64,000 nt of DNA from Deinococcus psychrotolerans (GTDB taxonomy: Bacteria; Deinococcota; Deinococci; Deinococcales; Deinococcaceae): assembly GCF_003860465.1 (NCBI RefSeq), contig NZ_CP034186.1, forward strand, positions 186,001 through 250,000, in the 5' to 3' direction. The position numbers and the translations under genes were made by a program. The notes under the pieces were generated by a model. That model was not told the origin of the DNA. It saw only the letters and a list, made by a program, of their open reading frames with translations, and ran no database searches. The first letter of the stretch is position 1, and every line of letters begins with the position of its first letter. This document shows, in pieces, positions 51,702 through 61,076 of this stretch.

Positions 51702-52560
51702 GCAGGCCGTCGCCCAGAAAGTTGATGGCCAGCAATGTCACCAAAATCGCCAGGCCGGGAGGCAGCCACAGCCACGGCTGAGATTGCAACACCGTGATGG
51801 TGCGGGCGTCGGCGAGCATGTTGCCCCAGGAAGCCACCGGCTGCTGCACACCCAGACCCAGAAACGACAGTGCGCTTTCGGTCAAGATGGCGTCGGCCAC
51901 CCCCAGCGTGGTCTGCACGATGATCGGCGCGGCGGCGTTGGGCAGGATATGCCGGAACATCAGCCGGGGATCGCCCGCGCCCAGCGCGCCCGCCGCTTCC
52001 ACATAATCCAGATGGCGCAGCTTGAGCGTTTCGCCGCGCATCAAGCGGTAGGTGGGCACCCAGCTCAGTAAACCGATGATCGCCACGGTGGTGATCAAGC
52101 TCGGTTTGACAAAACTCGACACCGTGAGAATCAGAAATAAGCTGGGGAAGGCGGCCACCGCGTCGGTGAAGCGCGACAGCAGCGTGTCGGTCAGGTGGCC
52201 CCGGAAGCCAGCGATGACGCCCAGCACCACGCCGATTACCAGTGCCAGCGCCGCCGCGCTGATGCCGATGGTGAGTGATACCCGCGTGCCGAAGATCAAA
52301 CGTGAGAGGACATCGCGTCCCAGCGCGTCGGTGCCCAGCCAGAATTCGCGGCTGGGCGGACTGGCAAACAGAATATTGCCGCTGGTGCTGGTCGCCAGAT
52401 TGTAGGGATCGTAAGGAGCCAGCAGCGGCGCGAACACCCCGACCAGCACCAAGACGGCCAGCACCAGCAAGCTGACGAAGGCCAAGCGGTGGCGGGTGAA
52501 GCGGCCAAACATCCGGCCTGAAGGGCGCGAACGCCCCGGCGAGATCGGCGCGGCGCTCAC
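51673..52560 (-). CDS. Peptide/opine-type ABC transporter permease (DppC type)
   Basis: A 295-residue membrane permease with the DppC N-terminus (RLAFVSLLVLAVLVLVGVFAPLLAPYDP in order), EFWLGTDALGRDVLSRLIFG and the binding-protein-dependent loop YVEAAGALGAGDPRLMFRHILPN. It forms the channel with the upstream DppB-type protein. A GTG start overlaps the previous stop. No ATP-binding subunit is present in this operon, so ATPase proteins must come from elsewhere. Confidence 0.9.
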   Translation of the reverse strand: MSAAPISPGRSRPSGRMFGRFTRHRLAFVSLLVLAVLVLVGVFAPLLAPYDPYNLATSTSGNILFASPPSREFWLGTDALGRDVLSRLIFGTRVSLTIGISAAALALVIGVVLGVIAGFRGHLTDTLLSRFTDAVAAFPSLFLILTVSSFVKPSLITTVAIIGLLSWVPTYRLMRGETLKLRHLDYVEAAGALGAGDPRLMFRHILPNAAAPIIVQTTLGVADAILTESALSFLGLGVQQPVASWGNMLADARTITVLQSQPWLWLPPGLAILVTLLAINFLGDGLRDTFNPRER

Positions 52561-53522
52561 GACTCGAACCGAATACGCGGGTCGATAAAGCCGTAGAGCA
52601 GATCAGCCAGCAAACTGCCCAGCACCACCAGCACCGCTGTAATGGTGTTGATCGCCATCGACACCGGATAATCACGGGAAAACACCGAATCGACCAGCAG
52701 ACGGCCCATGCCCGGCCAGGCGAAGATGGTCTCGGTAATGACTGAGCCAGCAAAGAAGGCAGGCAGGGACAGGCCCAGCAGCGTCACCACCGGAATCAGG
52801 CCGTTGCGCAGGGCATGTTTGACCAGAATATTGCGCTCGCTGACGCCCTTGCTGCGGGCAGTGCGGATGTAATCCTGGCGCAGCGCCTCACTGACCGAAC
52901 TGCGGACGTGCCGCAAAATCCCGGCGATGCCGGTGAAGGTCAGCACGCACACCGGCAAGATCATGTGCCACAGTCGGTCGACGAAGAGTGCCCAGCCCTG
53001 ATGATCGGCGCTGTAGTTTTCGTAGCCGGAGGTCGGCACCCAGCCCAGCCGCACCGAGAAGAAATAGATCAGGGCCAGACCAAGGAAGAAGCTGGGAATG
53101 CTGATGCCCCCGAACACCAGCGTCGTGCTGAAGTAGTCGATCCAGGAATACGGCCTGGCCGCGCTGGCAATCCCGATCCATAGCGCGATGGCAACGATCA
53201 GCACGAACGAGGTCAGCGTCAGCAGCAGCGTCGGCCAGGCGCGTTGCAGCAGCAGGGCGGAGACGCTCTGGCCGTTGCGGATGGAGTAACCGAAATTGCC
53301 GCGTGCCACGTTCGAAATCCAGCTCAGGTACTGCACCGGAATCGGCTTGTTGATGCCCAGAGCGTTCTCAGCCCGCGTGATCTCCTGCGGACTCATGCGC
53401 GGATTGATAAAAGTCTGCATGGCGTTGCCGGGAGCCAGATTCATGACGGCAAAACTGATGAACGAAACCAGAATCAGTAAGACGAACCCTTGAAGTGAGC
53501 GCCGGGCGATAAACGGCAGCAC
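52557..53522 (-). CDS. Peptide/opine-type ABC transporter permease (DppB type)
   Basis: A 321-residue permease with a GTG start. DppB landmarks are the N-terminal FIARRSLQGFVLLILVSFISFAVMNLAPG in order, PQEITRAENALGINKP, and the cytoplasmic loop RQDYIRTARSKGVSERNILVKHALRN. It lies 4 bases after the binding-protein stop and overlaps DppC. Substrate as for the binding protein. Confidence 0.9.
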   Translation of the reverse strand: MLPFIARRSLQGFVLLILVSFISFAVMNLAPGNAMQTFINPRMSPQEITRAENALGINKPIPVQYLSWISNVARGNFGYSIRNGQSVSALLLQRAWPTLLLTLTSFVLIVAIALWIGIASAARPYSWIDYFSTTLVFGGISIPSFFLGLALIYFFSVRLGWVPTSGYENYSADHQGWALFVDRLWHMILPVCVLTFTGIAGILRHVRSSVSEALRQDYIRTARSKGVSERNILVKHALRNGLIPVVTLLGLSLPAFFAGSVITETIFAWPGMGRLLVDSVFSRDYPVSMAINTITAVLVVLGSLLADLLYGFIDPRIRFES

Positions 53523-53526
53523 GGTT

Positions 53527-55161
53527 TTACTGAACCCACCATTTCATCACGTTGACGTTCACACCCCGGATGTCCGGCGCGAAGTTGTGCAGGCGGGTCT
53601 GGTTGCCGTAGAGGGCCTGGGCCTGGGTCAGCGGAATCCAGGGCAGCTGGTCGCGCATCAGCACACCAAACTGGTTGTAGAGCGACTTTCTGGCGGTCTG
53701 ATTGACCGTTTCCTGTCCCTTCATCAGCAGGTTGCCGCCCGCCGGGTCGGTGTAGCCGGTGAAGTTATAGCCGTTGGGCGGCTGACCGTCAGCCGTGAAG
53801 TACGACAGGTACTCGCTGGGATCGCGTTCAATCCCGAAGCCCAGGATAAACAGATCAAAGTCGCCCGCGTTCACGGCACGCGGCTTGCTCTGGCCATCTT
53901 TGGGCAGCAGGTAAGTGACCAGTGTGGGAAAATCCATGCTCTGCAAATCCACCTGAATACCGACCTGGCGCAGGTTGGCCTGAATCAGCGCCGCGCCGCG
54001 CTCGCGCACCGGATTGCCGGTGGTGTAGAAGAGACGGAATTTCAGGGTCTTGCCGCCTTTGCTGCGCACACCGCCGCTCATCTTCCAGCCAGCATCGTCC
54101 AGGGTTTTCTGGGCCAGCGCCGGGTCATAAGGGATGGGTTTGACGCTGGTCGGGTAAGCCCAGTGTGACTTGGGGAAAAGGGTGTCCACGACGTTTCCGT
54201 AGCCGGACATGAGGCCGGTGACGATGGCCTTGCGGTTGATGGCGTAGGCCATCGCCGTTCTGACCGCCTGCTCCGCCAAAATGGGGTTACGCAGGTTGGT
54301 GCCCACATAATCGAAGTTCAGTTGATTGACCGTCGTGAGTTTGACTTTGGGATTGGCCTTGACGCTGGCCACGCTCGGCACAGGAACCGGCGCGGCGTCC
54401 ACTTCGCCGTTGACCAGGGCGGCCAGCATGGTGTTGGCGTCTCCAAAGCGGACGATCAAGCGGTCCAAGCAGGGCCGCCCGGCGAAGTAGTTTTTGTTGG
54501 CGGCCAGCTCGATCAGCTCGCCGCTGCGGTACTGCTTGAACACGAAGGGACCGCTGCCGACGGGGCTGCGGTTGGTGGCGTCTTTCTGCCAGTTCTCAAC
54601 CGGAATCTTGCCGTAGATATGCTCGGGCAAGATCATGATCCCGGCCATCGTCGCCAGAATCGGCGCGTAGACCTTGTCAGTCGTCAGGGCAATGGTGGTC
54701 GGGTTGATCACGTTGATGCCGCTGACCTTGCTGGCTTTGCCGTCATGGTAGGCGTCTGCGCCGCTGAGGATTTCGACCTGGCTGAAGGCCCCGCCGTTGT
54801 ATTTGGGACTGGCAATCGCCGTCAGGGTAAAGGCCACATCCTGAGCGGTGAGCGGCTGCCCGTCCGACCACTTGATGCCGGGGTTGAGCTTAAAGGTGAT
54901 GGTCTTTTTGTCCGGCGAGAATGTCCACGACTTTGCCAGATCACCTTGATAGTTCAGGTCAGCGGTGGGCTTGACCAGAGCATTGAAGACCAGTTCCTCG
55001 ATGTTGGTGTCGTAGGTGGTGGGAAAGATCAGCGGGTTGAGGTTGCCCGGCTCACTGTTCTGAGCGATGGTCGCGGTGCCGCCCACCTTGGGGCAGGTGT
55101 TGCCCTGAGCGAGAGCGCCGGTGAGCAGCAGGGCAGCGGAAAGAGTAAAGAGAGTACGCAT
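53527..55161 (-). CDS. ABC transporter substrate-binding protein, family 5 (second system)
   Basis: A 544-residue exported protein with signal peptide (cleavage near GALAQG), an early cysteine pattern NTCPKVGGTATIAQNSEPGNLNPL and family 5 landmarks: SWTFSPDKKTITFKLNPGIKWSDG near residue 90 and VRTAMAYAINRKAIVTGL near 300. GGAGG precedes the ATG. It is a different subtype from the one at the left window edge. It feeds the two permeases downstream. Proteins of this class carry peptides, opines or other amine-containing solutes. Confidence 0.92.
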   Translation of the reverse strand: MRTLFTLSAALLLTGALAQGNTCPKVGGTATIAQNSEPGNLNPLIFPTTYDTNIEELVFNALVKPTADLNYQGDLAKSWTFSPDKKTITFKLNPGIKWSDGQPLTAQDVAFTLTAIASPKYNGGAFSQVEILSGADAYHDGKASKVSGINVINPTTIALTTDKVYAPILATMAGIMILPEHIYGKIPVENWQKDATNRSPVGSGPFVFKQYRSGELIELAANKNYFAGRPCLDRLIVRFGDANTMLAALVNGEVDAAPVPVPSVASVKANPKVKLTTVNQLNFDYVGTNLRNPILAEQAVRTAMAYAINRKAIVTGLMSGYGNVVDTLFPKSHWAYPTSVKPIPYDPALAQKTLDDAGWKMSGGVRSKGGKTLKFRLFYTTGNPVRERGAALIQANLRQVGIQVDLQSMDFPTLVTYLLPKDGQSKPRAVNAGDFDLFILGFGIERDPSEYLSYFTADGQPPNGYNFTGYTDPAGGNLLMKGQETVNQTARKSLYNQFGVLMRDQLPWIPLTQAQALYGNQTRLHNFAPDIRGVNVNVMKWWVQ

Positions 55162-55211
55162 CGTGGGCCTCCTGGGCAGGGTTGTGGGCAGGGAAAGGGA
55201 AAGAGGAGAGG

Positions 55212-56378
55212 TTAGCGGGCCGTCCAGAGCTGATCCTGGCGCGGATTGAGATACTTTGGGCCGCTGGCAGTCACCAAGACGTTTTCTTCGACGATCATGC
55301 TGGGTTCGGGACTCATCAAGACGGTGGGTTCCAGGGTAAAGACCATGCCTGCTTCGAGTTTGAGGGTGGGAGCGCGGCGCTTGGCGTCCCAGCGCGGCCC
55401 CAGGACTGCGCCGCCGTCGTGGACGTGACGTCCGATCTGGTGGCCGGTAGAATGCTGAATTTCTGGATACCCCTGACTGAGCAGGTGCTGGCGGGCAGCG
55501 GCGTCGACCTCAAACCCCGCCACGCCTGGCTGCATGGCGGCGAAGGCGGCGTCAATCGCTCCGTAAATGGCTCCAAAGACCCGCTGCTCTTTTTCGGGTG
55601 GCTGATTCTCGCCGTCTTTGAGAAGGTAGATCGTCCGGGCAATATCCGAGAAGTAGCCCTGCACTTCCAGCGCCGTATCCAGAATCAGCAGATCACCCGG
55701 CACCAGCGGCTCGTCTGTCGGCCCCCGGTGCGACATGCCCATGCGGTTGATCAGTACCAGCGGCCCGCCGAAATCGCCCTGATCCGGCACCGTTCCCAGT
55801 TCAGCGGCCAGCGCGTTCATGCGGGCCTGAATCTCGCGCTCGGTCTGTCCAGCACGAATTGTGGGCAGCAGGCGGTCATACATCAAAATGGTCTTGTCGA
55901 TGGCGCTCTGAAGGCGGCGCAACTCCTCGGGCGTTTTGATGGCCCGCACCCGGCTGAGCTGCTCCTCGCTGCTGACGAGAGTAACCCCCGGCAGGGCTGC
56001 CTGAAGTAGACGCTCGGCGGCCAGGTATTGCCCGTGCGTCAGGTTATCGCAGCGGATGTCGTGTTCGCTGAAATTAAGCAGCACCCTCTGGGGACGCAGT
56101 TCTCGTAGCCAGGTGGTCAGCGCCTCGTCAAACGAAGTGGTGTACTCGCGTATTTCCAGGTACTCGGCGTGCTGCTCGAAATGTCCAGCGTCAATCCGGG
56201 AGACCAGCGCTTTAGGGCCGCTGGCGTGAATGATAAAAGCCGCTTTGCCGACGGACTGGGTGTCGAATACCAGTGGAACGCTGGAATCACTGCCTTCCTG
56301 AGTGATAAAGAGCCAGACTTCTTCGGGCCGCACCTGCTGCGCCGCTTGCCGCGCTTTCTCTTCGCCTAGCTTGGACAT
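55212..56378 (-). CDS. M24-family metallohydrolase A (Xaa-Pro peptidase/creatinase fold)
   Basis: About 388 residues from the ATG at 56378 with GGAGGTGGA upstream. The five pita-bread metal ligands are visible: two Asp in LILDTALEVQGYFSDIART near residue 240, His in HSTGHQIGRHVHDGG near 315, Glu in FTLEPTV and Glu in IVEENVLVT. The N-terminal non-catalytic domain (1-150) resembles creatinase/prolidase. First gene of the six-gene minus-strand operon. It is a close paralogue of the divergent M24 enzyme. It may be a peptidase or a non-peptide C-N hydrolase of the same fold. Confidence 0.88.
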   Translation of the reverse strand: MSKLGEEKARQAAQQVRPEEVWLFITQEGSDSSVPLVFDTQSVGKAAFIIHASGPKALVSRIDAGHFEQHAEYLEIREYTTSFDEALTTWLRELRPQRVLLNFSEHDIRCDNLTHGQYLAAERLLQAALPGVTLVSSEEQLSRVRAIKTPEELRRLQSAIDKTILMYDRLLPTIRAGQTEREIQARMNALAAELGTVPDQGDFGGPLVLINRMGMSHRGPTDEPLVPGDLLILDTALEVQGYFSDIARTIYLLKDGENQPPEKEQRVFGAIYGAIDAAFAAMQPGVAGFEVDAAARQHLLSQGYPEIQHSTGHQIGRHVHDGGAVLGPRWDAKRRAPTLKLEAGMVFTLEPTVLMSPEPSMIVEENVLVTASGPKYLNPRQDQLWTAR

Positions 56379-56419
56379 TCCACCTCCGCGCAAATTTTTA
56401 CCGGAACTCGAATTGGTCA

Positions 56420-56579
56420 GTAATACCACAATGTTCCAATCAGAGTCAAGATATTGAACTTTGCCGAGACTTGATTGGCCTGCAAGGAGACTCTGGTCTC
56501 ACCCTTAGTGTCTAGAATAAGCTTAACTTGATTGAACTTTGTTCAACAAATTGACGCAGCGACTCTCAGCTCCTACAAT
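56420..56579. promoter_or_regulatory. Divergent promoters with shared TTGAACTTTG operator motif
   Basis: Plus-strand promoter: TTGACG (56551-56556), 17 bases, TACAAT (56574-56579). Minus-strand promoter: TTGACT (56449-56444), 18 bases, TATTAC (56425-56420). Immediately upstream of the plus -35 lies the palindrome TTGAAC-TTT-GTTCAA (56532-56546), and upstream of the minus -35 the same TTGAACTTTG sequence recurs (56454-56463). Paired sites beside both promoters imply one regulator for both arms, most simply the XRE-cupin protein. Confidence 0.7.
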
Positions 56580-56621
56580 GGCCTCGCTAAGAGTCGCGCC
56601 CTATTTCTGGAGGTGAGCGGT

Positions 56622-57785
56622 ATGAAAAGCCTTGCTCAGCAAAAAATTACTCAAGCCCTCAGCACGCTTCAGGAGAAAGAACTGTGGCTCTTCATCACGC
56701 AGGAAGGCAGTGATCCGAATGTCGGGCTGGTCTTTGATACGGCGCTGAGCGGGAAAGCAGCGCTGATGCTCGCGCCGGGCAAAGGAGCGCTGGCTCTGTG
56801 CGCCAACTACGACCGGGGCCACCTGGAGCAGCAGGGCCAGTTTGACGAGATCCGCGCCTACACAACCAGTTTTGCCGACGAATTCTGCCACTGGCTCGCC
56901 GAACTCGCGCCGGACACCATCCTGCTCAATTTCAGCGAACATGATATTCACGCCGATGGACTGAGTTATGGCCAGTACCTCAGCACCGAGAAATTGATCC
57001 GGCGTGTGCTGCCGCACGTTCGTCTGGAAAGCAGTCAGGCGCGGCTTTCCACGGTGCGCGGCGTCAAAACGGATGAGGAGTTGCGCCGAATCCAGAGTGC
57101 CATCGACAAGACCATCCTCATGTATGACCGCTTACGGCCCACCCTGCAAGTCGGCCAGACCGAGCGCGAGATTCAGGCCCGCATGAACGCGATGGCCGCT
57201 GGACTCGGCGCTACGCCGTATCTGGGCGATCACGGCGGGCCGCTGGTCTGCATCAACCGGGTCGGGCTGGCGCACCGTGGCCCCAGCGACGAGGCTTTGC
57301 GCCCCGGCGATCTGCTGATTCTGGATACCGGACTGGCGGTGGGCGGCTACTTTTCCGATATCGCCCGCACCTGCTATGTCCGGGTACCGGGTGAGGACAC
57401 GCCGCCGGAAATTCTGGCCACCTTCCAGGCCATTCACGACGCCATTGACGCGGCGTTTGCGGCCTTGAAACCGGGCGCGACGGGCATGGAGGTCGACGCT
57501 GCGGCACGGGCCGCGCTCCGGCGTGGTGGTCAGCCGGAACTCAGCCACGCCACCGGGCACCAGATCGGACGCCACGTCCACGACGGCGGCACACTGCTCG
57601 GCCCCGACTGGGAGCGCTACCTGCCCGCTTCGCAGGGTCAGCCACAGGTCGGTGAGGTCTACACCCTGGAACCCACCGTGGTCCAGTCGCCGCTTCCCAG
57701 CATGATCGTAGAAGAAAACGTGGTGGTGACGGCTGATGGAGCACGCTGGCTCAGCCGCAGACAGGACGATTTGTGGATCGTCTAG
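56622..57785 (+). CDS. M24-family metallohydrolase B
   Basis: A 387-residue enzyme from the ATG at 56622, with GGAGGTGAGCGGT upstream; the frame's earlier ATG at 56532 has no ribosome site and lies in the promoter. Metal ligands match M24: LILDTGLAVGGYFSDIART near residue 240, SHATGHQIGRHVHDGG near 310, YTLEPTV and IVEENVVVT. Strongly similar to the divergent M24 A over its whole length (shared ELWLFITQEGSD start and NFSEHDI), a duplication kept on both arms. It starts the five-gene plus-strand operon. Confidence 0.88.
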   Translation: MKSLAQQKITQALSTLQEKELWLFITQEGSDPNVGLVFDTALSGKAALMLAPGKGALALCANYDRGHLEQQGQFDEIRAYTTSFADEFCHWLAELAPDTILLNFSEHDIHADGLSYGQYLSTEKLIRRVLPHVRLESSQARLSTVRGVKTDEELRRIQSAIDKTILMYDRLRPTLQVGQTEREIQARMNAMAAGLGATPYLGDHGGPLVCINRVGLAHRGPSDEALRPGDLLILDTGLAVGGYFSDIARTCYVRVPGEDTPPEILATFQAIHDAIDAAFAALKPGATGMEVDAAARAALRRGGQPELSHATGHQIGRHVHDGGTLLGPDWERYLPASQGQPQVGEVYTLEPTVVQSPLPSMIVEENVVVTADGARWLSRRQDDLWIV

Positions 57786-58825
57786 CCCAGTTGCAAGCGG
57801 CGCTGAAGCCAGCCGCGCTTGATGCCCTGCTGCTGACTGCGCCGTATCAGTTGCGGGCGTTTTGCGGCGCTCAGGTTTCGGCAGGAGCGCTCGTCGTCAC
57901 GCCGGAGCGCCGCGTGCTGCTGCTCGACCCGCGTTACCAGCAGGCCGTCAAACCGGGCAAGGTCGAGATCAAACCGTATGTCGGGATTCATGAGTATGCT
58001 CGGGCGCTGCGCGAGCTGTTCGGGCCTGACGCGGTTCGTATCGGCGTCTACGCGCCCGCCCTGAGTCTGGCGGACATGCAGACCCTGAACCCGCACGGCG
58101 ACCTGACCTTCGTGCCTGCCGACGCACTCATCAACGAACTGACCAGCCTGCTCAGCAGCGCTGAGATTGAAGCGCTGCAACAAGCGGAAGCGGTCACCCG
58201 GCAGGCCATCGAGGTGGCCTTTGCGGCGCTGCGTCCCGGCGTGACCGAGCGGCAACTCCAGCAGCTTCTCCTGAGCCATATCTACCAGGAAAGTGAAGGG
58301 CCGTCCTTTGAGCCGATCATCGCTTTCGGATCAAGAACCGCCCTGCCACACGCCCATCCCGGCATGACCGCCCTGGGTCAGAATGAGCTGGTCACGATTG
58401 ACGCTGGAGCAGTGATTGACGGCTTGCACGCGGATCTCACCGTGACGCGGCTGTTCGGGCAAAGTGAGCGGGCGCAGCAGTTGATCGACCTCACCCAGCA
58501 GGCGCTGGAGGCGGCTCTACAGGCCGTCCGTCCTGGGGTGACGGCCAGCGAGGTTGACGAGGCGGCCCGCGCTCCCATTCGGGCGGCAGGACTGGATCAG
58601 CACACCCTGCGCGGCATCGGGCACGCGCTCGGCTACCAGACCCACCAGTTTCCTATTTTGCGCGAGCACGGCCAGGAAAAGCTTCAGGTCGGGCAGGTGC
58701 TGGCGATTGAACCGGGCGTTTATCTGCCTGGGTTTGGTGGCGTGCGGCTGGAAAAAATGATCGTCGTCACCGAAACAGGAGGCCGCCTGATCTCGGAGTG
58801 GCGGAGCGAGGAGCGTGCCGAATGA
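57773..58825 (+). CDS. M24-family metallopeptidase C (Xaa-Pro dipeptidase-like)
   Basis: A 350-residue enzyme with a GTG start overlapping the previous gene by 13 bp. The pita-bread motifs are VTIDAGAVIDGLHADLTVTR near residue 205, RGIGHALGYQTHQFPIL near 280, AIEPGVYLPGFGGVRLE and the final Glu region. Length and the GVYLPGFGGVRLE ending are those of PepQ/Xaa-Pro dipeptidase, so this paralogue is the most peptidase-like of the three M24 proteins. It cuts dipeptides with proline or related imino residues, if the family is a guide. Confidence 0.88.
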   Translation: MDRLAQLQAALKPAALDALLLTAPYQLRAFCGAQVSAGALVVTPERRVLLLDPRYQQAVKPGKVEIKPYVGIHEYARALRELFGPDAVRIGVYAPALSLADMQTLNPHGDLTFVPADALINELTSLLSSAEIEALQQAEAVTRQAIEVAFAALRPGVTERQLQQLLLSHIYQESEGPSFEPIIAFGSRTALPHAHPGMTALGQNELVTIDAGAVIDGLHADLTVTRLFGQSERAQQLIDLTQQALEAALQAVRPGVTASEVDEAARAPIRAAGLDQHTLRGIGHALGYQTHQFPILREHGQEKLQVGQVLAIEPGVYLPGFGGVRLEKMIVVTETGGRLISEWRSEERAE

Positions 58826-59970
58826 CCCTGAGTTTGCCTGAATTTCGTGCCCACTTTCCCAATCTGGAGCAGTATGTTCACGCCAACAACTGCTCGCGCG
58901 GCGCTCTCAGCACAGATGTTGAGGCCGCACTGAGCGATTATTTGCACTCCTGGCGCGACTACGGCTCTCCCTGGAACCAGTGGATGAGTGTCTGGGAAGA
59001 GGCCCGCGCCGCTCTGGCGGCCCTGATCGGAGCCGGGGCCGAAGAACTGGCCCTCACCGACAGTGCCAGTCACGCGCTGGGGATGGCGGTTCTGGCACGG
59101 CCACCCTCAGCGGGAGCGGTGGTGATCGAGGAACACAATTTTCCCAGCGCTTTTTATCTGGCTGACGCCCTGAGACGCGGCGGGTATGAAGTGCGTTTCG
59201 CGGCTGATTTTCCCGGCGACACGCCGCTGGAACGCACGAACGCAGCGCTCAGGGGCGCGGCCCTGCTGGTGCTGGCACAGGTGAGCTTTCAGACTGGCGA
59301 GGTGCTGGCGGTGCCTGATTACGTTGCGGCGGCCCGTGCACACGGCTGCGAGGTGGTACTGGACGGCTATCAAGCGCTTGGCATCGTGCCCACTGACGTG
59401 AAGGCGCTGGGCGTGAGTTACTACCTGAGCGGCACCCATAAGTACCTGCTGGGCACCGAGGGCTTTGCCTTTCTCTACGCCGCGCCAGAAACCGGAGAGG
59501 CTCAAGCGCCCGGCTGGATGGCGGCGGCAGACCCGCACGGCATGGACTTGCTGCACCGTGAACTGAGCCGCGACGCCCGGCGTTTCGAGACTGGTACGCC
59601 GAATGTCACGGGCGCGTATGCCTGCCGGGCCGCGCTGCGGTTGCTTGAGCAGGTGCCTGCTGGCGTGCGGCTTGAGCAGGTTCGGCGCTGTGTGGACATC
59701 GTTCGGCAGACTTGCGGCGAGGCGGGCTATCAGGTGGTCACGCCTGCTGAGCAGGGCCGCTACGCCGCCATGATCGCCGTGGCCGCGCCGGACGCCCAGC
59801 ACACGGCGGCGGCCATGCAGCAAAGCGGCTTTCTGGTCAGCGCCCGTGGCCCGGTGGTGCGCGTCAGTTTTCACGCCTACAACACCGAGGACGAGGCTCA
59901 ACGTCTCGCGGCGTGGATTTTGAGTCATCCAGATCAATTTCAACAACGAATCACTCAGGAGCAAGCATGA
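58822..59970 (+). CDS. PLP-dependent class V aminotransferase/desulfurase-fold enzyme
   Basis: About 382 residues from the ATG overlapping the previous stop. The class V pattern includes the N-terminal HANNCSRGALS, a conserved VVLDGYQALGIVP with Asp near residue 195 and the PLP lysine in SGTHKYLLGTEG near 220. ETGTPNVTGAYACRAAL follows. It resembles isopenicillin-N-epimerase/cysteine-desulfurase-fold enzymes more than kynureninase. Possible reactions are transamination, racemisation or C-S/C-N lyase chemistry on an amino acid released by the M24 enzymes. Confidence 0.82.
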   Translation: MTLSLPEFRAHFPNLEQYVHANNCSRGALSTDVEAALSDYLHSWRDYGSPWNQWMSVWEEARAALAALIGAGAEELALTDSASHALGMAVLARPPSAGAVVIEEHNFPSAFYLADALRRGGYEVRFAADFPGDTPLERTNAALRGAALLVLAQVSFQTGEVLAVPDYVAAARAHGCEVVLDGYQALGIVPTDVKALGVSYYLSGTHKYLLGTEGFAFLYAAPETGEAQAPGWMAAADPHGMDLLHRELSRDARRFETGTPNVTGAYACRAALRLLEQVPAGVRLEQVRRCVDIVRQTCGEAGYQVVTPAEQGRYAAMIAVAAPDAQHTAAAMQQSGFLVSARGPVVRVSFHAYNTEDEAQRLAAWILSHPDQFQQRITQEQA

Positions 59971-61076
59971 AGCAGCACGTTTTGGTGATTGGCGCAGGAA
60001 TTATCGGAGCCTGCATCGCCTACGAACTCGCGCGGGCCGGGCAGCGCGTGACCTTGCTGGAAGCGGCGTCGCCCGCTGCTGGAATCACCCGCTGGTGTCC
60101 CGGCGGCGTCCGGCAGCAATGGGGCAGCGACCTTAACATTTTGCTGGTGCGCGACAGCCTGCCCTTTTTCAACCGAATTGCCGAGTTGGATGCGGCACTG
60201 CATTTTGAGCGCTGCGGCTACATTTTTCTGAGCTACAGCGCTGCTGGTCAGGACTACACGCGGCAACTGGTGGAACGGCAGCAGCGTCTGGGCGTCAATG
60301 CTCAATTCGCGGATGTGGAAACCCTTTTGCAGTTGTGTCCCAGCTTGAATACCGACGGGCTGCTGTCTTCCAGCTACGGCCCCGACGACGGTTTCGTCAA
60401 CAACCCGGTGCGCTTGACGCAGGCAATCGTTGAGGCGGCCCAGCAACACGGCGCGGCGCTGGTTCAGGGGCAGGCCAGCGCACTTCTCAGTGACGATGGG
60501 CGAATTACCGGCGTTCAGACTGATCACGGGCCGATCTACGCCGATACCACGGTGCTGGCTGCCGGGCAGGGAGCGCGGGCTCTGGCCGACAGCGTGGGCC
60601 TTGAGCTGCCACTGCATCCGGAAGAGAGGCGGCTACACTACCTGAGCGGCGCTCCCGAAGGCTACTGCCATCCCTTTCTGGCTTCATCCGATCACCAGTG
60701 GGCCGGGAAGCAGCTTGGCGAGGCGTTTTACATGAGCCGTCTGGGAGAACTTCCACCAGACGATGAAACCTTCAAGGCCGCGACTTTTGAGCACGGCGCA
60801 CGGGTCCTGAACGGCTTGGAGCAACTGCAAACCACCCATGTCGTTCACGGGTTTTACAGCTCCACACCAGATTTTCAGGCCATCGTGGACGTTCCGGTGA
60901 GTCATCCGGGCTTGATTCTCAGCGTGGGCTTCAATGGCAACGGCTTTATGATGGCCCCCGCCAACGCCCGGATGGTCACTGATCTGGTGCTCGAACAGCG
61001 CCCACAGTACGATTTTACCGACTACCGTCTGGACCGCTTCAAGGGCCAGATTCACGTTGAAACGGCGGTGATCTGA
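59967..61076 (+). CDS. FAD-dependent amine/amino-acid oxidoreductase (DAO family)
   Basis: A 369-residue flavoprotein from the ATG with CAGGAGC upstream. The Rossmann motif VIGAGIIGACIAYELARAGQRVTLLE lies at residues 6-30, partly shown, and SPAAGITRWCPGGVRQQW near 45. VLAAGQGARALADSVGLELPLHPEERR precedes a C-terminal GFYSSTPDFQAIVDVP and GFNGNGFMMAPA. Its kin are D-amino-acid dehydrogenase, glycine/sarcosine and hydroxyproline oxidases. Together with M24 enzymes this suggests oxidation of an N-methyl or imino amino acid such as sarcosine or proline. The exact substrate is unknown. Confidence 0.85.
   Translation: MKQHVLVIGAGIIGACIAYELARAGQRVTLLEAASPAAGITRWCPGGVRQQWGSDLNILLVRDSLPFFNRIAELDAALHFERCGYIFLSYSAAGQDYTRQLVERQQRLGVNAQFADVETLLQLCPSLNTDGLLSSSYGPDDGFVNNPVRLTQAIVEAAQQHGAALVQGQASALLSDDGRITGVQTDHGPIYADTTVLAAGQGARALADSVGLELPLHPEERRLHYLSGAPEGYCHPFLASSDHQWAGKQLGEAFYMSRLGELPPDDETFKAATFEHGARVLNGLEQLQTTHVVHGFYSSTPDFQAIVDVPVSHPGLILSVGFNGNGFMMAPANARMVTDLVLEQRPQYDFTDYRLDRFKGQIHVETAVI

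Noticed and set aside
49857..56378. Standard complete Dpp operon
   Set aside because: No DppD/DppF-type ATPase genes are present among the minus-strand genes, so it is not a complete transporter locus.
58822..59970. Kynureninase, which would feed anthranilate to the upstream operon
   Set aside because: The protein has the class V fold and PLP lysine but lacks the kynureninase N-terminal pattern, and resembles epimerase/desulfurase-like members more.
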